From assembly GCA_030549495.1 (NCBI GenBank), contig JAUIRK010000173.1, forward strand, positions 124,001 to 188,000: DNA of 64,000 bases, given 5' to 3'. The translations under genes and the position numbers were made by a program. Within the stretch, counting starts at the first letter, position 1, and each line of letters starts with the position of its first letter. The DNA is from Nectonema munidae (Eukaryota; Nematomorpha; Nectonematoida; Nectonematidae). Below the pieces are notes generated by a model that ran no database searches, was not told the DNA's origin, and saw only the letters and a list, made by a program, of their open reading frames with translations. Positions 35,701 through 43,594 of this stretch are shown here, one piece after another.

Positions 35701-38700
35701 TTTTAAAAAAAAATTGTGTGGGTTTTTTTATATATTGTTTTTTTTTTTTGTTTGAAAGGGGGTTAAAACTAAAAATAGTATAAAATGGATTGTGTATAAA
35801 ATTTCTTCACCAAGCATGTAACCTTTAATTGTGCATACAGCCTAAGATTTCTGTCTTATATTATAAGCAAGTAGTCTCCCGAAGTTAAGGTATCGTTTCT
35901 AGTTTTCAATTTTACCATTGAAATATAAATGAGACGAAACGATATGAACTGAATTTGCAATAGATATGCATCAAATTTTCGGGTATTCATATGTAAAAAA
36001 CATAAAATTATTGTAGTCTGGGAGGTTGCATTTATTCATAACATGGAAATGCGGGCGCGCAAAAATCACCTTGTCAAAAGGCAGCCTCCTTGGGAAAGAA
36101 TATCATGGGAATAAATTACCTGGGAGAAACGCTTTTGTAATTACTTGTATAAATCTATATTTTAATTTTTAATCCGTTAACTAGTTAGTAAGTTGGTTAA
36201 TTCGTCATATTGTTTTAAAGGTTTTACCAGTTGTTACCTCCTTGAGTAAGTGCAGAGAATAGTGATTTTCTATGTTTTCCAATTTAATTGCATCTATTCA
36301 AAACGGATCATTTTGGTTTTTTTCGGACACGGATGTCAGATTTCCGTTCTAAAGGTTAAATTAAAATATTACTGGACTAATGTTTTTCCTGGCCGTTTAT
36401 TTCCCAAAAGATTTTTTTCCTATATGATTCTTTCCTAAGGGGATTTTATCATAGAATCTGAAAACAGAAAGCCTCTGATATATATATATATATATAATAG
36501 TTAAGCTATTAATTCTATCTATTTATAACTGTCAAATTTATTAGTTAGTTTACTTACTACAAAGTTCGATTTAAAATATGGAAGGAAATTTATATTTTAA
36601 CATGTTATATTATTGCATTTTTTTAAAACTTTTTTAGGTATATGTGAATGACACAATTGTTTCCACCCTATTACAAGGTGGCAGCTTTGGAGAATTAGCA
36701 TTGATATACGGAACTCCAAGAGCAGCTACGATTAAAGCGCGCAGCCCAGTTAAGTTGTTTGGAATAGATCGCGATAGCTATCGCAGAATTCTAATGGTAT
36801 TTTCACTTTTATAAACTTAGATCATAAATATGCTTATTTTTTAAGTGAAGCGAACTCATTTTCATTCTTTTTTCATACCACCTCATTTTGGGTAAATTAT
36901 ATCTCAGTGTGCACGTGCTGTATCCAGTCGTGGCATATGTTACGTTTCGAAATTACTGTACGATACGATAACTTCTAAACAAAATTACGATTCAAAATTA
37001 CGTACGGAAAATAACTGAACTATGCTAAATATTGAAGTTCGGTACAATTTCAATTTTGTTACGATATTTTTATATAGAACTTAACTGATTTTCTTTCAAG
37101 ATATCTGAACACTGATTTCTTGTTCTCAAAAACAATAATTTCAGAATTTGTTATTATAACTGACTTGGATAAAAAAGATACAATGATTGCAGAAAGAATA
37201 CTGAAAGCATTCATTATTATCTACGTATTTTCTTTGTTTCGATAAAAAATTTCTTTTCTTATCGTAATGTAAAATAATATGCTAACAACATTGATTATAT
37301 GTAGTAATACAAATATACACATGTGTTTGTATATGCATGAATACATTGATTGTATATTTGGTAGGGATGGAATACAGGACATATATTTAATTACTAATAA
37401 ATATGAGCTCAAGACATCGTTCACGCTTTCTTTCAGTTAGTGGCGAAAACCTTCATCGCATTAGAAGCAGCTGCTAAGTTTTATTCTGATTAAGTCCTGA
37501 TTCAATGCAAAAAAATAGCATTTTATTGGAAATGTATGACAATTCAAGTTTCTAAAATTCACTTAGAATAAATATATCTCGTAAATTCATCATCACCTTC
37601 ATCGTATAATCAAGCCCAAATTTGAATTCTTTTACTCTTCGTCTTCTCTATTTATTTTAATTTCAGTTTTTTATGCAAATTAAAATTGTTGATAAAAACT
37701 TCACATTTAAAAAAATTAAGTTTTTCTCACTGATTATAATCGGAAAACAGGTCTAACGCGAGTATTCCGAATAGCGTTCGTCCACGTATTCCTATTTAAA
37801 TTTGTGAGCGCGTGAGCTCATGTAAATGCCACAGCATGTACTGCTATTTATTACCTTACTTGTGAGATGAATTCATTTTTGTGTTTTTAGGGCTCCACTC
37901 TGAGGAAGCGAAAGATGTATGACGACTTTTTGAAGAAAGTTTCCATTCTTGAATCTTTGGATGGGTGGGAGAGACTTACTGTTGCTGATGCTTTGGAGCC
38001 AGCGACTTACAAAGCGGGCGAAACGATTGTTCGTCAAGGTGACAAAGGCGATACTTTCTTCATCATTTTGGAAGTAAGGATCACTATATTTGCACGCACC
38101 CTTTCATTTTATCCCTCGCACATCACATACAACAATTTGTGAGATAAAAATAGCGTCAACCCCCTCTAATCTCTACACATCCTTTTGATTAAAATTTTAT
38201 TCAGATCTGAATTAAAGAAATCAAAAAAATTTTGTTTCGACGCTCCAGTATTTCATTAAATTTAAAACTAAACAAGTCTATTTAAGTATTCGAAAAAGTA
38301 TATTTAAAAAAATCAGCAATTTTTGTTTGGATATAATTTAAATTCTGTAATAAAGGTTTCATTGTTTAAATTATATTTAGGAAATATAGTCAGGACATTC
38401 ATCCTAACTTGTGTATTATATTACTTTAATTTAACTCTTTCAGTTACAGTAATCTTTAAAGTTTTATGTTATTGAAAATACTTTCTGGATCTCGAGAAAA
38501 AGTATCTTATATATTAAATGAAAAGTAGTGAATCTATAAAAATATTTGCACCTTGAAAAATTTGTAGGCCCTTCTTCAAATTCCGAGCTATTTGGTCAAG
38601 TTAAAATGATAAATTGGTCACTCCTAAATTGGTTATATTATATCAAATGAACATGAGATTAATAAAAAAAAGATTACAAATATCCAAGTAAAGACTTCTC

Positions 38701-40696
38701 CTTAAAACTAGAAAAGTAATTGGAATTGAGAGAATTCCTATTCATAATCTTTATTCCCTCTCCTCCGGGTATGCTCTCTCGCTTAAACTTTGAAAACTTT
38801 TTTCTAACTCCAAATTTTTGAATTAGAGCAGGTAAGTGAATTTCTATGTTAGGTCGGCGTAATTTTATACTCCTAAAAATAACGTATCCTCTATTTCTTG
38901 AATAAAAGTTTAACTTTTTGTCACGACTTTTTCACTATCCTTCTGTTGTATTTTCACATCATCGAACATATCTAGGTGATACGTCTAAAATTTCATACCT
39001 GTGAAATATAGGGCAATCATGTTTTAAAGTTTATCGATCAATATTTATGATCAATCATTATTTAATCATGTTTCCTGTAGTCAACTTTGTGTCATTGATA
39101 AAACACTTAACTAATTTTCCTTTGCTATAAAAAATCCAAGCGAAGGTATATTGAATGGTAGGTATTCTTGCTTGTTTTTCTAATATAATCATAGAACATC
39201 TATTTTTTATCATAAAAATTATAATTTTAGGGAGAGGCAAAAGTATATCAACAAAAACCCGATGGCGAAACCATTGAAGTTGGGAATCTTGGAGTTTCAG
39301 ACTATTTTGGTATCTTTTTTAAGTTTTTTTTTATTTTTCTTCAAAATAGTAGTGTGTTATGTTCAACTGTGAGTGACAATTGTTTACAACTATTATTTAA
39401 TGTTAGGGAGCTTGAATATAGAGAAGAATTTATTATTGTTATCGTTTTTATTCGAATAAGTGTCATTTTTTCAAAAGTCTCTTTCATTATTTATGAAATT
39501 AAAAAACAACTTTTTTTAATGATAAAAATAATTTGGAGGAAAACTGTTTGTTATATCCTTTAAAACTTTTTTTACAAGTTTGTAAAATTGCATATAACAA
39601 TAATTTTTTCTAATTAAATTAAAAACTTGCCACTTTTTTATATTTTGTCATTCTTCTATATAGTGTCTTTTATATATTTTCATTAGGGTTATTTTTATAT
39701 ATAAAACTTAGTAACTTTTTTATTTATTAGATAAAATTATCATGTAAACGATAAAGGAATTCTATTGTAGATCAAAATATATAAAATGTGCAATTATATA
39801 AATGATTTCATTATATGTAAACATTAATCATTTATATAATATCTGTATTTTATAAATTCACATGGCACATTCATTGGAAAAAACAATAACTTCACTTTAA
39901 GAGGAAAAATTTTTGTTGAAAAAAAAAATTTACATAACGAATTAAGAAAATAAATAATAATAATATATATCTTTAACAAATATTTAGAAAAAAATTGTAG
40001 CTTTACTTTTTGTATTCAAGCATAGTTTTCCTTATTTATCATTTACTGTATTTTTACATGAAGAGGGATGTATAGTTTAAAAACCATTGGCTAGTTCGCG
40101 CAAGCTAATTTCTATAACTGATCTATTTTATACTATATAGTATAAAATATACTAATCTATATTTATACTATATAGCTATTATACTATTTCTTTTATTTTT
40201 GAAAAAAGTTCTACTTATAGCATTTTTATTTCTATTTTTTCTTTTTGTAATTCTATCTTATACTTTAAAAAGACAGAATAAAACTTAAAATGGCATATTT
40301 GTATTTGTAATTCAATATAAAGTTTAGTAGAAGGAAGGAAAATGGGGCCTTTGGAATTTCGTGTGATTAAAGTAAAAATTAAAATGCTTTTAATAAATCT
40401 TATTACTTTCTCGGTTAAAAGAATTGTTTACGTGCTTATTAAATAATGTATTAAAAGATGCATGAGACTGTACATTTACTTTTGTATCGATACGTGTTTC
40501 ATATACCCTTTTGATCTTTTTAGGAGAGATAGCTTTGCTTTTGGACAGAGCTCGTGCGGCGACGGTCGTAGCGAGTGACAATTTAAAAGTGGTGAAATTG
40601 GAGAGAAGTCGTTTTGAACGTGTTCTAGGTCCATGCGCCAACATTTTGAAGCGTAATATTGAGAAATACAACTCATATGTCTCACTCACAGTATAA
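8561..40696 (+). CDS. cAMP-dependent protein kinase type I regulatory subunit, nine coding exons
   Basis: Coding exons 8561-8716, 30402-30620, 32049-32140, 32203-32264, 32595-32641, 36638-36796, 37891-38073, 39231-39309 and 40524-40696 join in frame to 389 residues plus stop (mammalian RI-alpha has 381). The product dimerises, docks to AKAPs, and holds the PKA catalytic subunit inactive until cAMP binds. Residues 1-50 are the docking/dimerisation helices ([20 protein letters not shown]). RRCAV at 105-109 is the pseudosubstrate, with Ala at the phospho-site as in type I subunits. Two cyclic-nucleotide-binding domains follow, with phosphate-binding cassettes FGELA...PRAA (E211, R220) and FGEIA...ARAA (E334, R343). 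The start ATG has A at -3 and G at +4. The acidic linker (53-104) is longer than usual. Intron 1 is 21.7 kb. Family identity is very secure; the gene symbol follows the mammalian/fly naming. Confidence 0.95.
8717..10354. other. Intron 1, first part: nothing recognised
   Basis: AT-rich intron sequence without coding similarity. No repeat family was recognised. Confidence 0.5.
10355..10661. mobile_element. hAT-type MITE, 307 bp
   Basis: The left end CAGAGCTCACCAAACTT and the reverse of the right end CAGGGGTCACCAAACAA are inverted versions of a widespread hAT terminus. Flanking 8-mers TCATAGAC (10347-10354) and TCATACAT (10662-10669) match at 6 of 8 positions, as expected for an old 8-bp target duplication. 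No transposase frame inside. Lies in PKA intron 1. Confidence 0.65.
10793..10945. repeat. Long near-perfect foldback, roughly 70-bp arms
   Basis: The arm at 10793-10863 is inverted at 10875-10945 with only a handful of mismatches and a loop of about 11 bases. Each arm has its own inverted ends (ATCCGTGCATCGA near one end, TCGATGCATGGAT near the other), so the motif occurs four times. Transcribed with the PKA gene it would fold into a long RNA hairpin. It could be a MITE or a small-RNA precursor; the sequence alone does not decide. Confidence 0.6.
10946..12288. other. Intron 1 sequence before the piggyBac element
   Basis: No recognisable gene. A 135-codon open frame at 11955-12362 is composition-driven, crosses the piggyBac boundary, and has no familiar motif, so it is not annotated. 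Confidence 0.5.
12289..12308 (+). repeat. piggyBac left target TTAA and terminal inverted repeat
   Basis: TTAA at 12289-12292 followed by CCTTCGCAGGACACAC at 12293-12308. The repeat matches the right end perfectly for 16 bases. Confidence 0.9.
12776..13203 (+). repeat. Two-copy tandem duplication upstream of the transposase
   Basis: Copy 1 (about 12776-12982) and copy 2 (about 12983-13203) share CATGCATAAAATATGTGTAG, then CAGGCATATTTTTT, TTATCTTCAGCTTTGTGA, ACATATTTGTCAT and CAATAAAGGCGATTT in the same order. They lie directly before the coding region, so they may carry the element's promoter or transposase-binding sites. They have diverged by many substitutions, so the duplication predates this insertion. 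Confidence 0.75.
13358..15135 (+). CDS. piggyBac transposase, two exons, apparently intact
   Basis: Exons 13358-13749 and 13803-15135 join in frame (intron of 53 bp, donor GTAAGG, acceptor TTATAG) to 574 residues; piggyBac transposases are usually about 550-650. The N-terminus is Ser/acidic (residues 1-50). The catalytic triad is D241 ([11 protein letters not shown]), D319 ([15 protein letters not shown]) and D428 (SGVDCFNRM). The D241-D319 spacing of 78 equals that of the founding moth enzyme. [21 protein letters not shown] matches the conserved segment after the third Asp. The C-terminus is a Cys/His-rich zinc-binding tail ([11 protein letters not shown] to [12 protein letters not shown]) that in this family binds the transposon ends. 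The enzyme would cut and reseal at TTAA without a footprint. Without splicing the second part is out of frame. No premature stop was seen in the spliced frame. Confidence 0.9.
15162..15262 (+). pseudogene. Decayed second copy of the piggyBac Cys-rich tail
   Basis: Past the stop codon, this stretch reads [18 protein letters not shown] then LFCKMHT. This parallels [18 protein letters not shown] and FICKKHT in the real C-terminus, in the same order and spacing. Several Cys are lost. It looks like a tandem duplication of the zinc-tail segment left in the 3' untranslated region of the transposon. Confidence 0.6.
15353..15358 (+). promoter_or_regulatory. Poly(A) signal candidate of the piggyBac transposase
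   Basis: AATAAA 218 bases after the transposase stop and inside the element. Confidence 0.45.
15359..16154. other. piggyBac 3' non-coding part
   Basis: AT-rich. A 78-codon open frame at 15505-15741 is very AT/Phe/Ile-rich and has no recognisable motif. I do not call it a gene. Confidence 0.5.
16155..16174 (-). repeat. piggyBac right terminal inverted repeat and target TTAA
   Basis: GTGTGTCCTGCGAAGG at 16155-16170 is the inverse of the left end, and TTAA follows at 16171-16174. Confidence 0.9.
16580..16707 (-). repeat. tRNA-derived SINE, copy 1
   Basis: Contains the shared core CATCGAGAAGGCACAATTGC then GCGG-like, TGTATCGAACTGTGAGGA, and the tRNA-like part whose reverse strand carries a pol III B box (GGTTCGATTCC type, here slightly changed). 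The same unit recurs at 28431, 45943 and, on the other strand, 60126. Confidence 0.75.
16708..17984. other. Intron 1, nothing recognised
   Basis: No gene or repeat structure beyond AT richness and short open frames without motifs. Confidence 0.45.
17985..18475 (+). mobile_element. hAT 3' fragment with dimerisation-domain relic
   Basis: Translated on + near 18040-18200: [20 protein letters not shown], then [20 protein letters not shown], the standard hAT C-terminal dimerisation motif (SERVFSxAG...RxxLxP). One in-frame stop sits just before ERVF, and the N-terminal two thirds are missing. The tail ends GATCCATCCCTAC at about 18475, which resembles a common hAT terminus read in reverse (GTAGGGATGGATC). 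Confidence 0.65.
18534..18849 (+). mobile_element. hAT-type MITE family A, copy 1 (316 bp)
   Basis: Ends CAGGGGCGCAC and GTGCGCCCCTG are perfect inverted repeats. Flanks AATTATAT and AACTATAT differ at one base, an 8-bp target duplication. A G run follows the left end. No coding capacity. Same family as 26284, 48520 and 60904. Confidence 0.8.
18850..21799. other. Intron 1, no recognised element
   Basis: About 3 kb of AT-rich intron. Open frames up to 111 codons (20350-20685) overlap on both strands and show no motif. I see no exon resembling PKA here. Confidence 0.45.
21800..23105 (-). mobile_element. Decayed Mutator-like element 1 with FLYWCH domain
   Basis: On the - strand an N-terminal FLYWCH-type finger is readable at about 23100-22900 ([23 protein letters not shown]). 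[20 protein letters not shown] follows, then the MULE catalytic part [18 protein letters not shown] with [14 protein letters not shown] (second Asp kept) and [10 protein letters not shown]. The C-terminal part is [20 protein letters not shown] and [17 protein letters not shown]. At least four frames are needed, so it is dead. No terminal repeats were identified. Confidence 0.75.
22303..22533 (-). pseudogene. MULE transposase core fragment
   Basis: Reads [20 protein letters not shown], then [20 protein letters not shown] and [13 protein letters not shown]. The DFExA Asp of the MULE triad is present. The usual GCxFH motif after it reads GVFST, so the conserved Cys and His are lost. Confidence 0.75.
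23106..23689. other. Spacer with short direct duplication
   Basis: A roughly 65-bp segment is repeated at about 23130 and 23200: GAGATGTGATGATGCACACG against GAGATATGATGAAGCACACG, each followed by a TCTATCTTTT stretch. No gene. Confidence 0.4.
23690..24925 (-). mobile_element. Decayed Mutator-like element 2 with FLYWCH remnant
   Basis: On the - strand: a finger-like piece [20 protein letters not shown] near 24900-24840; [20 protein letters not shown] and [20 protein letters not shown] at 24671-24432; [20 protein letters not shown] (first catalytic Asp) near 24330; then [10 protein letters not shown] (second Asp) near 24115; and [14 protein letters not shown] near 23970. Stops and frame changes break it. 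It is divergent from MULE 1 although in the same orientation and next to it. FLYWCH-bearing MULEs are a known animal type. Confidence 0.75.
24432..24671 (-). pseudogene. MULE 2 transposase N-terminal fragment
   Basis: 79 codons reading [20 protein letters not shown] and [18 protein letters not shown], then [15 protein letters not shown], the segment that precedes the first catalytic Asp in FLYWCH-MULE transposases. The frame ends at a stop about 60 bp before the VDGTF motif of the same element, which is read in another frame. Confidence 0.7.
24926..25774. other. Intron 1 spacer with AT microsatellite
   Basis: No gene. A (AT)n tract lies at 25421-25447. The rest is AT-rich with no motif. Confidence 0.5.
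25421..25447. repeat. (AT)n microsatellite
   Basis: Uninterrupted AT dinucleotide run of about 13 units. Similar shorter tracts occur at 29651-29676 and 36479-36496. Confidence 0.9.
25775..26160 (+). repeat. Left long inverted arm of the unknown transposon
   Basis: Matches the reverse of 28370-28865 over nearly its full length with scattered mismatches. The outermost 30-40 bases align poorly, so the true terminus may be a little inside. Confidence 0.65.
26284..26519 (-). mobile_element. hAT-type MITE family A, copy 2 (truncated)
   Basis: Begins CAAGGGCGCACATCC, the outer end seen at the right of copy 4. It matches the right half of copies 1 and 4 in reverse (GGTCTGGAAATACCAC, CAAATATTCAAGCAATCC, TATAAGACTACTTTATAT) and stops near 26519. 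Nested in the long-armed transposon. Confidence 0.7.
26530..27431 (-). pseudogene. Transposase-like relic inside the long-armed element
   Basis: The frame at 27084-27431 (- strand) reads [20 protein letters not shown] then [12 protein letters not shown]. After it, in other frames, come [17 protein letters not shown]-like and HWNN-like segments and [14 protein letters not shown]. From memory, proteins with this LCNLKEVYxxFK...IGFSKFxxLRPK and DFAENYS...HWNN pattern are scattered through many animal genomes, but I cannot name the superfamily. Several stops and shifts break it. Acidic residues in the ENYS and SDC segments could be catalytic; this is inference. Confidence 0.5.
28370..28865 (-). 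repeat. Right long inverted arm, split by a SINE
   Basis: The inverse of 25775-26160. The SINE at 28431-28574 is flanked by CTTTTTxTA on both sides, a probable SINE target duplication, so it entered the arm later. Confidence 0.65.
28431..28574 (-). repeat. tRNA-derived SINE, copy 2
   Basis: Nearly full unit: GGTAAAGATACCATCGGGTG, CATCGAGAAGGCACAATTGC, GGAATCGAACCC (reverse of the pol III B box) and CTAACCAACCCTACTCACGC. Flanked by CTTTTTxTA. Inserted in the right arm of the unknown transposon. Confidence 0.8.
28866..30401. other. End of intron 1, nothing recognised
   Basis: AT-rich. A microsatellite lies at 29651-29676. Open frames here have no motif. Confidence 0.5.
30402..30620 (+). CDS. 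PKA-RI coding exon 2 (linker and pseudosubstrate)
   Basis: Encodes residues 53-125. The acceptor is ...TTCAAG at 30401 and the donor GTGATC at 30621. It begins with a charged Lys/Glu/Ala-rich linker and contains [25 protein letters not shown] fits the R-R-x-Ala-hydrophobic inhibitor sequence of type I subunits. Confidence 0.92.
31366..31486. mobile_element. piggyBac-type MITE, 121 bp
   Basis: TTAA at 31362-31365 and 31487-31490 flank ends CCCATTAAGT and ACTTAATGGG, which are perfect inverted repeats (14 bp counted with the TTAA). The interior includes AAATTACTTATGTTCCCAAT. A partial related copy lies at 35634 in reverse. The ends differ from the intact piggyBac at 12293, so that transposase need not be its driver. 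In PKA intron 2. Confidence 0.8.
31590..31988. mobile_element. hAT-like MITE with 'rotten' ends
   Basis: The left part GAGCGGTTCTTAACCCG and right part GACCCCAAGTTAAGGATCAC followed by TG are inverted relatives of the widespread CAGxGGTTCTTAACC...GGGTCCA hAT terminus. ATGGACTC and TATGGACCCCC recur inside. No convincing target duplication. In PKA intron 2. Confidence 0.5.
32049..32140 (+). CDS. PKA-RI coding exon 3
   Basis: Encodes [19 protein letters not shown] and [11 protein letters not shown], the start of cAMP-binding domain A. It ends in phase 2 at a GTAATT donor, followed by a very short 62-bp intron. Confidence 0.92.
32203..32264 (+). CDS. PKA-RI coding exon 4, followed by a GC-AG intron
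   Basis: Encodes [20 protein letters not shown] and Q. The reading frame requires the donor AG|GCAAGT at 32265, a GC donor. Its downstream partner is a normal AG acceptor at 32594. The split codon gives the conserved QGDEGDNF. Confidence 0.9.
32595..32641 (+). CDS. PKA-RI coding exon 5
   Basis: A 47-bp micro-exon encoding [16 protein letters not shown] of cAMP-binding domain A. The donor GTAAGT at 32642 is a strong consensus. Confidence 0.92.
33580..33849 (-). pseudogene. Tigger transposase C-terminal fragment
   Basis: Reads [20 protein letters not shown], then [13 protein letters not shown], the conserved region after the DDE core of Tigger transposases. An 89-codon frame of the element spanning 33085-35239. 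Confidence 0.75.
34413..34610 (-). pseudogene. Tigger transposase DNA-binding-domain fragment
   Basis: Reads [20 protein letters not shown] then [17 protein letters not shown], matching the second helix-turn-helix region (FxASxGWLxxFKxR) of pogo/Tigger proteins. Confidence 0.65.
35634..35705 (-). mobile_element. Partial copy of the TTAA MITE
   Basis: Next to TTAA (35630-35633) the sequence CCCATTTACGACC then TTGGGAACATAAGTAATTTC matches the right half of the MITE at 31366-31486 in reverse. The other end is not recognisable. In PKA intron 5. Confidence 0.5.
35706..36637. other. End of PKA intron 5, nothing recognised
   Basis: AT-rich, with an AT microsatellite at 36479-36496. No gene or repeat family recognised. 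Confidence 0.45.
36638..36796 (+). CDS. PKA-RI coding exon 6 (phosphate-binding cassette A)
   Basis: Encodes residues 193-245, including [18 protein letters not shown] and [13 protein letters not shown]211 and R220 correspond to the Glu and Arg that bind cAMP ribose and phosphate. It is phase 0 at both ends. Confidence 0.95.
36797..37890. other. PKA intron 6, no clear element
   Basis: AT-rich intron. GGTAGGGATGGAATAC near 37361 resembles a hAT end but has no partner. Nothing else seen. Confidence 0.4.
37891..38073 (+). CDS. PKA-RI coding exon 7
   Basis: Encodes residues 246-306. [20 protein letters not shown] covers the junction between the two cAMP-binding domains, and [11 protein letters not shown] opens domain B. 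Phase 0 at both ends; donor GTAAGG. Confidence 0.95.
38074..39230. other. PKA intron 7, nothing recognised
   Basis: AT-rich intron without motif-bearing frames. Confidence 0.5.
39231..39309 (+). CDS. PKA-RI coding exon 8
   Basis: Encodes [19 protein letters not shown] followed by LGVSDYF. The acceptor is TTTTAG and the exon ends in phase 1 inside the Gly codon of FGEIA. Confidence 0.93.
39310..40523. other. PKA intron 8, nothing recognised
   Basis: Very AT-rich. ACTATATAGTATAAAATATA near 40132 is a short imperfect palindrome. No gene. Confidence 0.5.
40524..40696 (+). CDS. PKA-RI last coding exon (phosphate-binding cassette B, C-terminus)
   Basis: Encodes the [17 protein letters not shown] cassette and [20 protein letters not shown], ending SYVSLTV and TAA. 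The usual Pro before the cassette Arg is Ala here (RARAAT against PRAAT in most family members). Confidence 0.95.
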
Positions 40697-40912
40697 AAAA
40701 CACATGACACTCATTTTTATTTTCTTCCCTATGTGCACATATGTTGTTTTTATTTTAATGATACCCATGCGTTTTATGAATATTTTTGCAGCTTGTTTAA
40801 ATATATGCATCTTTTGAATAATGATAATAACACTGTTGAAGTGATGATACATAATTTAATATATTTGTGTGTACTTAAATATATAATATCTAAGCTTTAC
40901 TCTGTTTTTTGA

Positions 40913-40918
40913 AATAAA
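40913..40918 (+). promoter_or_regulatory. Poly(A) signal of the PKA-RI gene
   Basis: AATAAA 217 bases past the stop, followed within 25 bases by a GT/T-rich stretch. It is the first strong signal after the coding end. Confidence 0.55.
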
Positions 40919-42329
40919 AGTGTACCTTATTTGTTTTATTTTTTAGTTTGAATAGCGCGTGTACTCAAATGTATGTCAATTGCATTGCCTTTGACTTTAT
41001 ATGCCTTGTCTTAAATTACATCGCTTTCCTACCTTTTCCAAAAGTGACTAGATTTTCATAGAAAATATGAGATATGTTCATAAGTATGTTCAAAGTTCAT
41101 AACATTTTGTATTTATCCGAATATTCAAGTATGGATTAATATATAATTTTAAAACGTTTTGAGCTTGTTTTTTTTGCAACTGAAAGAAAATTTTATTTTA
41201 AAAACACTTCTTTCCTTATTACCAATCAGTTTCTCAAAACTACTTTTTAAATAAAGTCGGTATGAAAAACGTGGTTTTTGAAAGATTATATAAATATATT
41301 TAAGTTGTTGATGAGAAGCAGTGGGGAAACAAGAAGGGTGGGTGGCTAATTGCACCAGGCCCATATTTTATAGAGGGCGCAAAATTGCTTGTTATTAAAT
41401 ATGTTATTGCTAAGAAGAAAAAGATTATGATTAAAATGTTAATTCTTCTATTTAATAAATAAACATAGGGGTTTTTTTTTTATTTATAAAAGTTTATTGT
41501 TATTAATTTTTTTTACCTTTCAACTGCTCTATTTTCAAAATGTTGGTTTATATAGTACGTTTTTATTTCAAAACAAATACTTTTTTTAACATAGGCAAAA
41601 TTCATAACATTTAAAACAATTTTTATATTACTTTTCTTTTCTATTTTCATTTATTAATTTTTTATGATTTGTTTCCTCAAAGAATTTTTACTGTAATAAT
41701 ATTAATCTTATTCTTGTTTTAACATATGTGAAATAGAGAGATATAAGCGGTTTTCAAAATGGTGTTCATGCATTTTATGCTTTGTTACAATTAATATGAA
41801 TCATGGAAATTCAAATAAAAAGAATCTGGCACAGAGTGAAGAAATCGAAGAAAAAGGTAGCAAAATATACAAAAAGTTTTATTTTTATTTACAATGTCTT
41901 GATTCAAACAACACCCTTAAAGAATTAGATTTATTGCTTGATCTACCGAGAAGGTAGAAACATTCAAATTTGAAATTGAAGCAACCATGATCTGCAAACA
42001 AAATGAATGAGAAATTTTTATTACACTTATGAATGTCAATAACAAAAAGAGAAAAAAAACGTGGAGCAAGGATTGATCAAATAGTGTTTCATAAGATTTA
42101 ACGCTATCAATTTCAACTCTCTGGTGATAATTTGTACCATTTCAAAAAGTAGTTTACCTCGATTGAAAATCGCAGAAGTAATAATTTGGTTATTAAAATA
42201 TCATGAGAATACTATTGAAAGACTTTTTTCTGACTTATTATTTCAGTTATATTCTTATTCTTAGTTTTGAAAACGGGAAGAGAAGAAGAAAAGTGCGAAA
42301 AATTCATTCCAATTTTTGATTTATCGATA
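40919..42329. other. Intergenic spacer after PKA-RI
   Basis: No gene. Near 41321 CAGTGGGGAAACAAGAAGGG and GGGTGGCTAATTGCACCAGG resemble the start of a hAT MITE, but no partner end was found. Confidence 0.4.
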
Positions 42330-42775
42330 CTTTAAAGAATTTTTAGAAGATTTAAGATTGTAGAAAGACAGTTGAAGACGGAACATGAATAGTTTGGAGT
42401 AGCGTTGAAGGTTGAAAATGAACCAGTCATTGAAAAATGTGGTAGACTGCCGCTGAAAACTTTCCAGGTAAAAATACTTAGTTGAACTTTATAAATATCA
42501 CAAACTTTAAGTAGTTGATTATTCCGAAAAATAGCAGTAGTATGATCACAATATTTGCGATTGAAAACAACTTTTATCGCTTTCTTTTGTAAGACTTCAA
42601 GAGGGTAAATATTACAATATCCCAAATTTACAATACTATAGTTATGTGCGGGAAAATCAAAGCTTTATATATAATAATTTTTAAACGAAATGGCAGCGAT
42701 TTGAGAAAATATAACAATCATATTACGTTACTTATTTTACTAGAAATGAATCCTATGTGTTTATTCCAATTTAAT

Positions 42776-43012
42776 TTATCTATAAGAACAATGAGAGCCA
42801 GTCAGTTTGATATCAAGATTTTGTAAAAATGTTCGTACTTTATTTTTGTTAGAGAAAAACATATGGACACTTTTTCCCATGTTTATACTTAAATCATTAT
42901 ACCAATTTTTTATTTGACCCAGATACTTTGTATACGCATCTTCAACTGACATATTTAGATGTGATTGGGAACAAAGAACAGAATAAGGCATTATGAGAGA
43001 CATCATCTGCAA
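42776..43012 (-). pseudogene. LINE reverse transcriptase catalytic-box fragment
   Basis: Begins MQMMSLIM, a changed form of the YADDxSLI box. WYNDLSINMGKSVHMFFSNK, the usual thumb start, follows. The two catalytic Asp are not both present in this frame. Confidence 0.65.
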
Positions 43013-43096
43013 AAGACATGATTTGAACTTCTTCGTTTATAAAAAAAAATGTCATTGAGATATATCAAAAACAAGAGATGTCCTAGAGTTATAACT

Positions 43097-43594
43097 TTAA
43101 AGCTTTAATAACAGTTTTTGGTGTGAAATAGACTCAAAAGCCTTCGTCAAATATAAGACAACAACTAGTACTTCATCTCTTTTATCAAGATAATCATTCA
43201 AAGTATTCAATAAGTAGGAATGGGCATTAACTGTAGAATGATTATTTCTAAAGCCGAATTGGTTTTCATGAAGTAATCTATTCTTAATGAAATATCTGTA
43301 GACTTGTGTGTATATAATATTTTCAAATATTTTAGATATTGTGCTGATTAAGGAAATTGGACGATAATTTTCTAACTTTTCCTTATCACCTTTTTTGTAG
43401 ACTGGAATACATTTAGTAAGTTTCAGGCAAGCAGGAAAAATAGAGTGTTCAATGCAACTATTGAAAGCTATGAAAAGTGGAAAAGCAATCTTATCTCTAA
43501 TAATTTTTAAGTGAATTGCTGATATACCAAATGCATCTTCAACTTTTTTATCTTTCAATTTATTTATACTGAGAAGAATATCGTTCATAGACAC
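43097..43594 (-). pseudogene. LINE reverse transcriptase N-terminal half
   Basis: 165 codons open. KLTKCIPVYKKGDKEKLENY then RPISLISTISKIFENIIYTQ is the RT 1-2 region. ENQFGFRNNHSTVNA, and VVLYLTKAFESISHQKLL standing for the usual DLSKAFDT/V: the first catalytic Asp position reads Leu here (VLYLTKAF). The YADD part follows in another frame at 43012. Confidence 0.8.
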
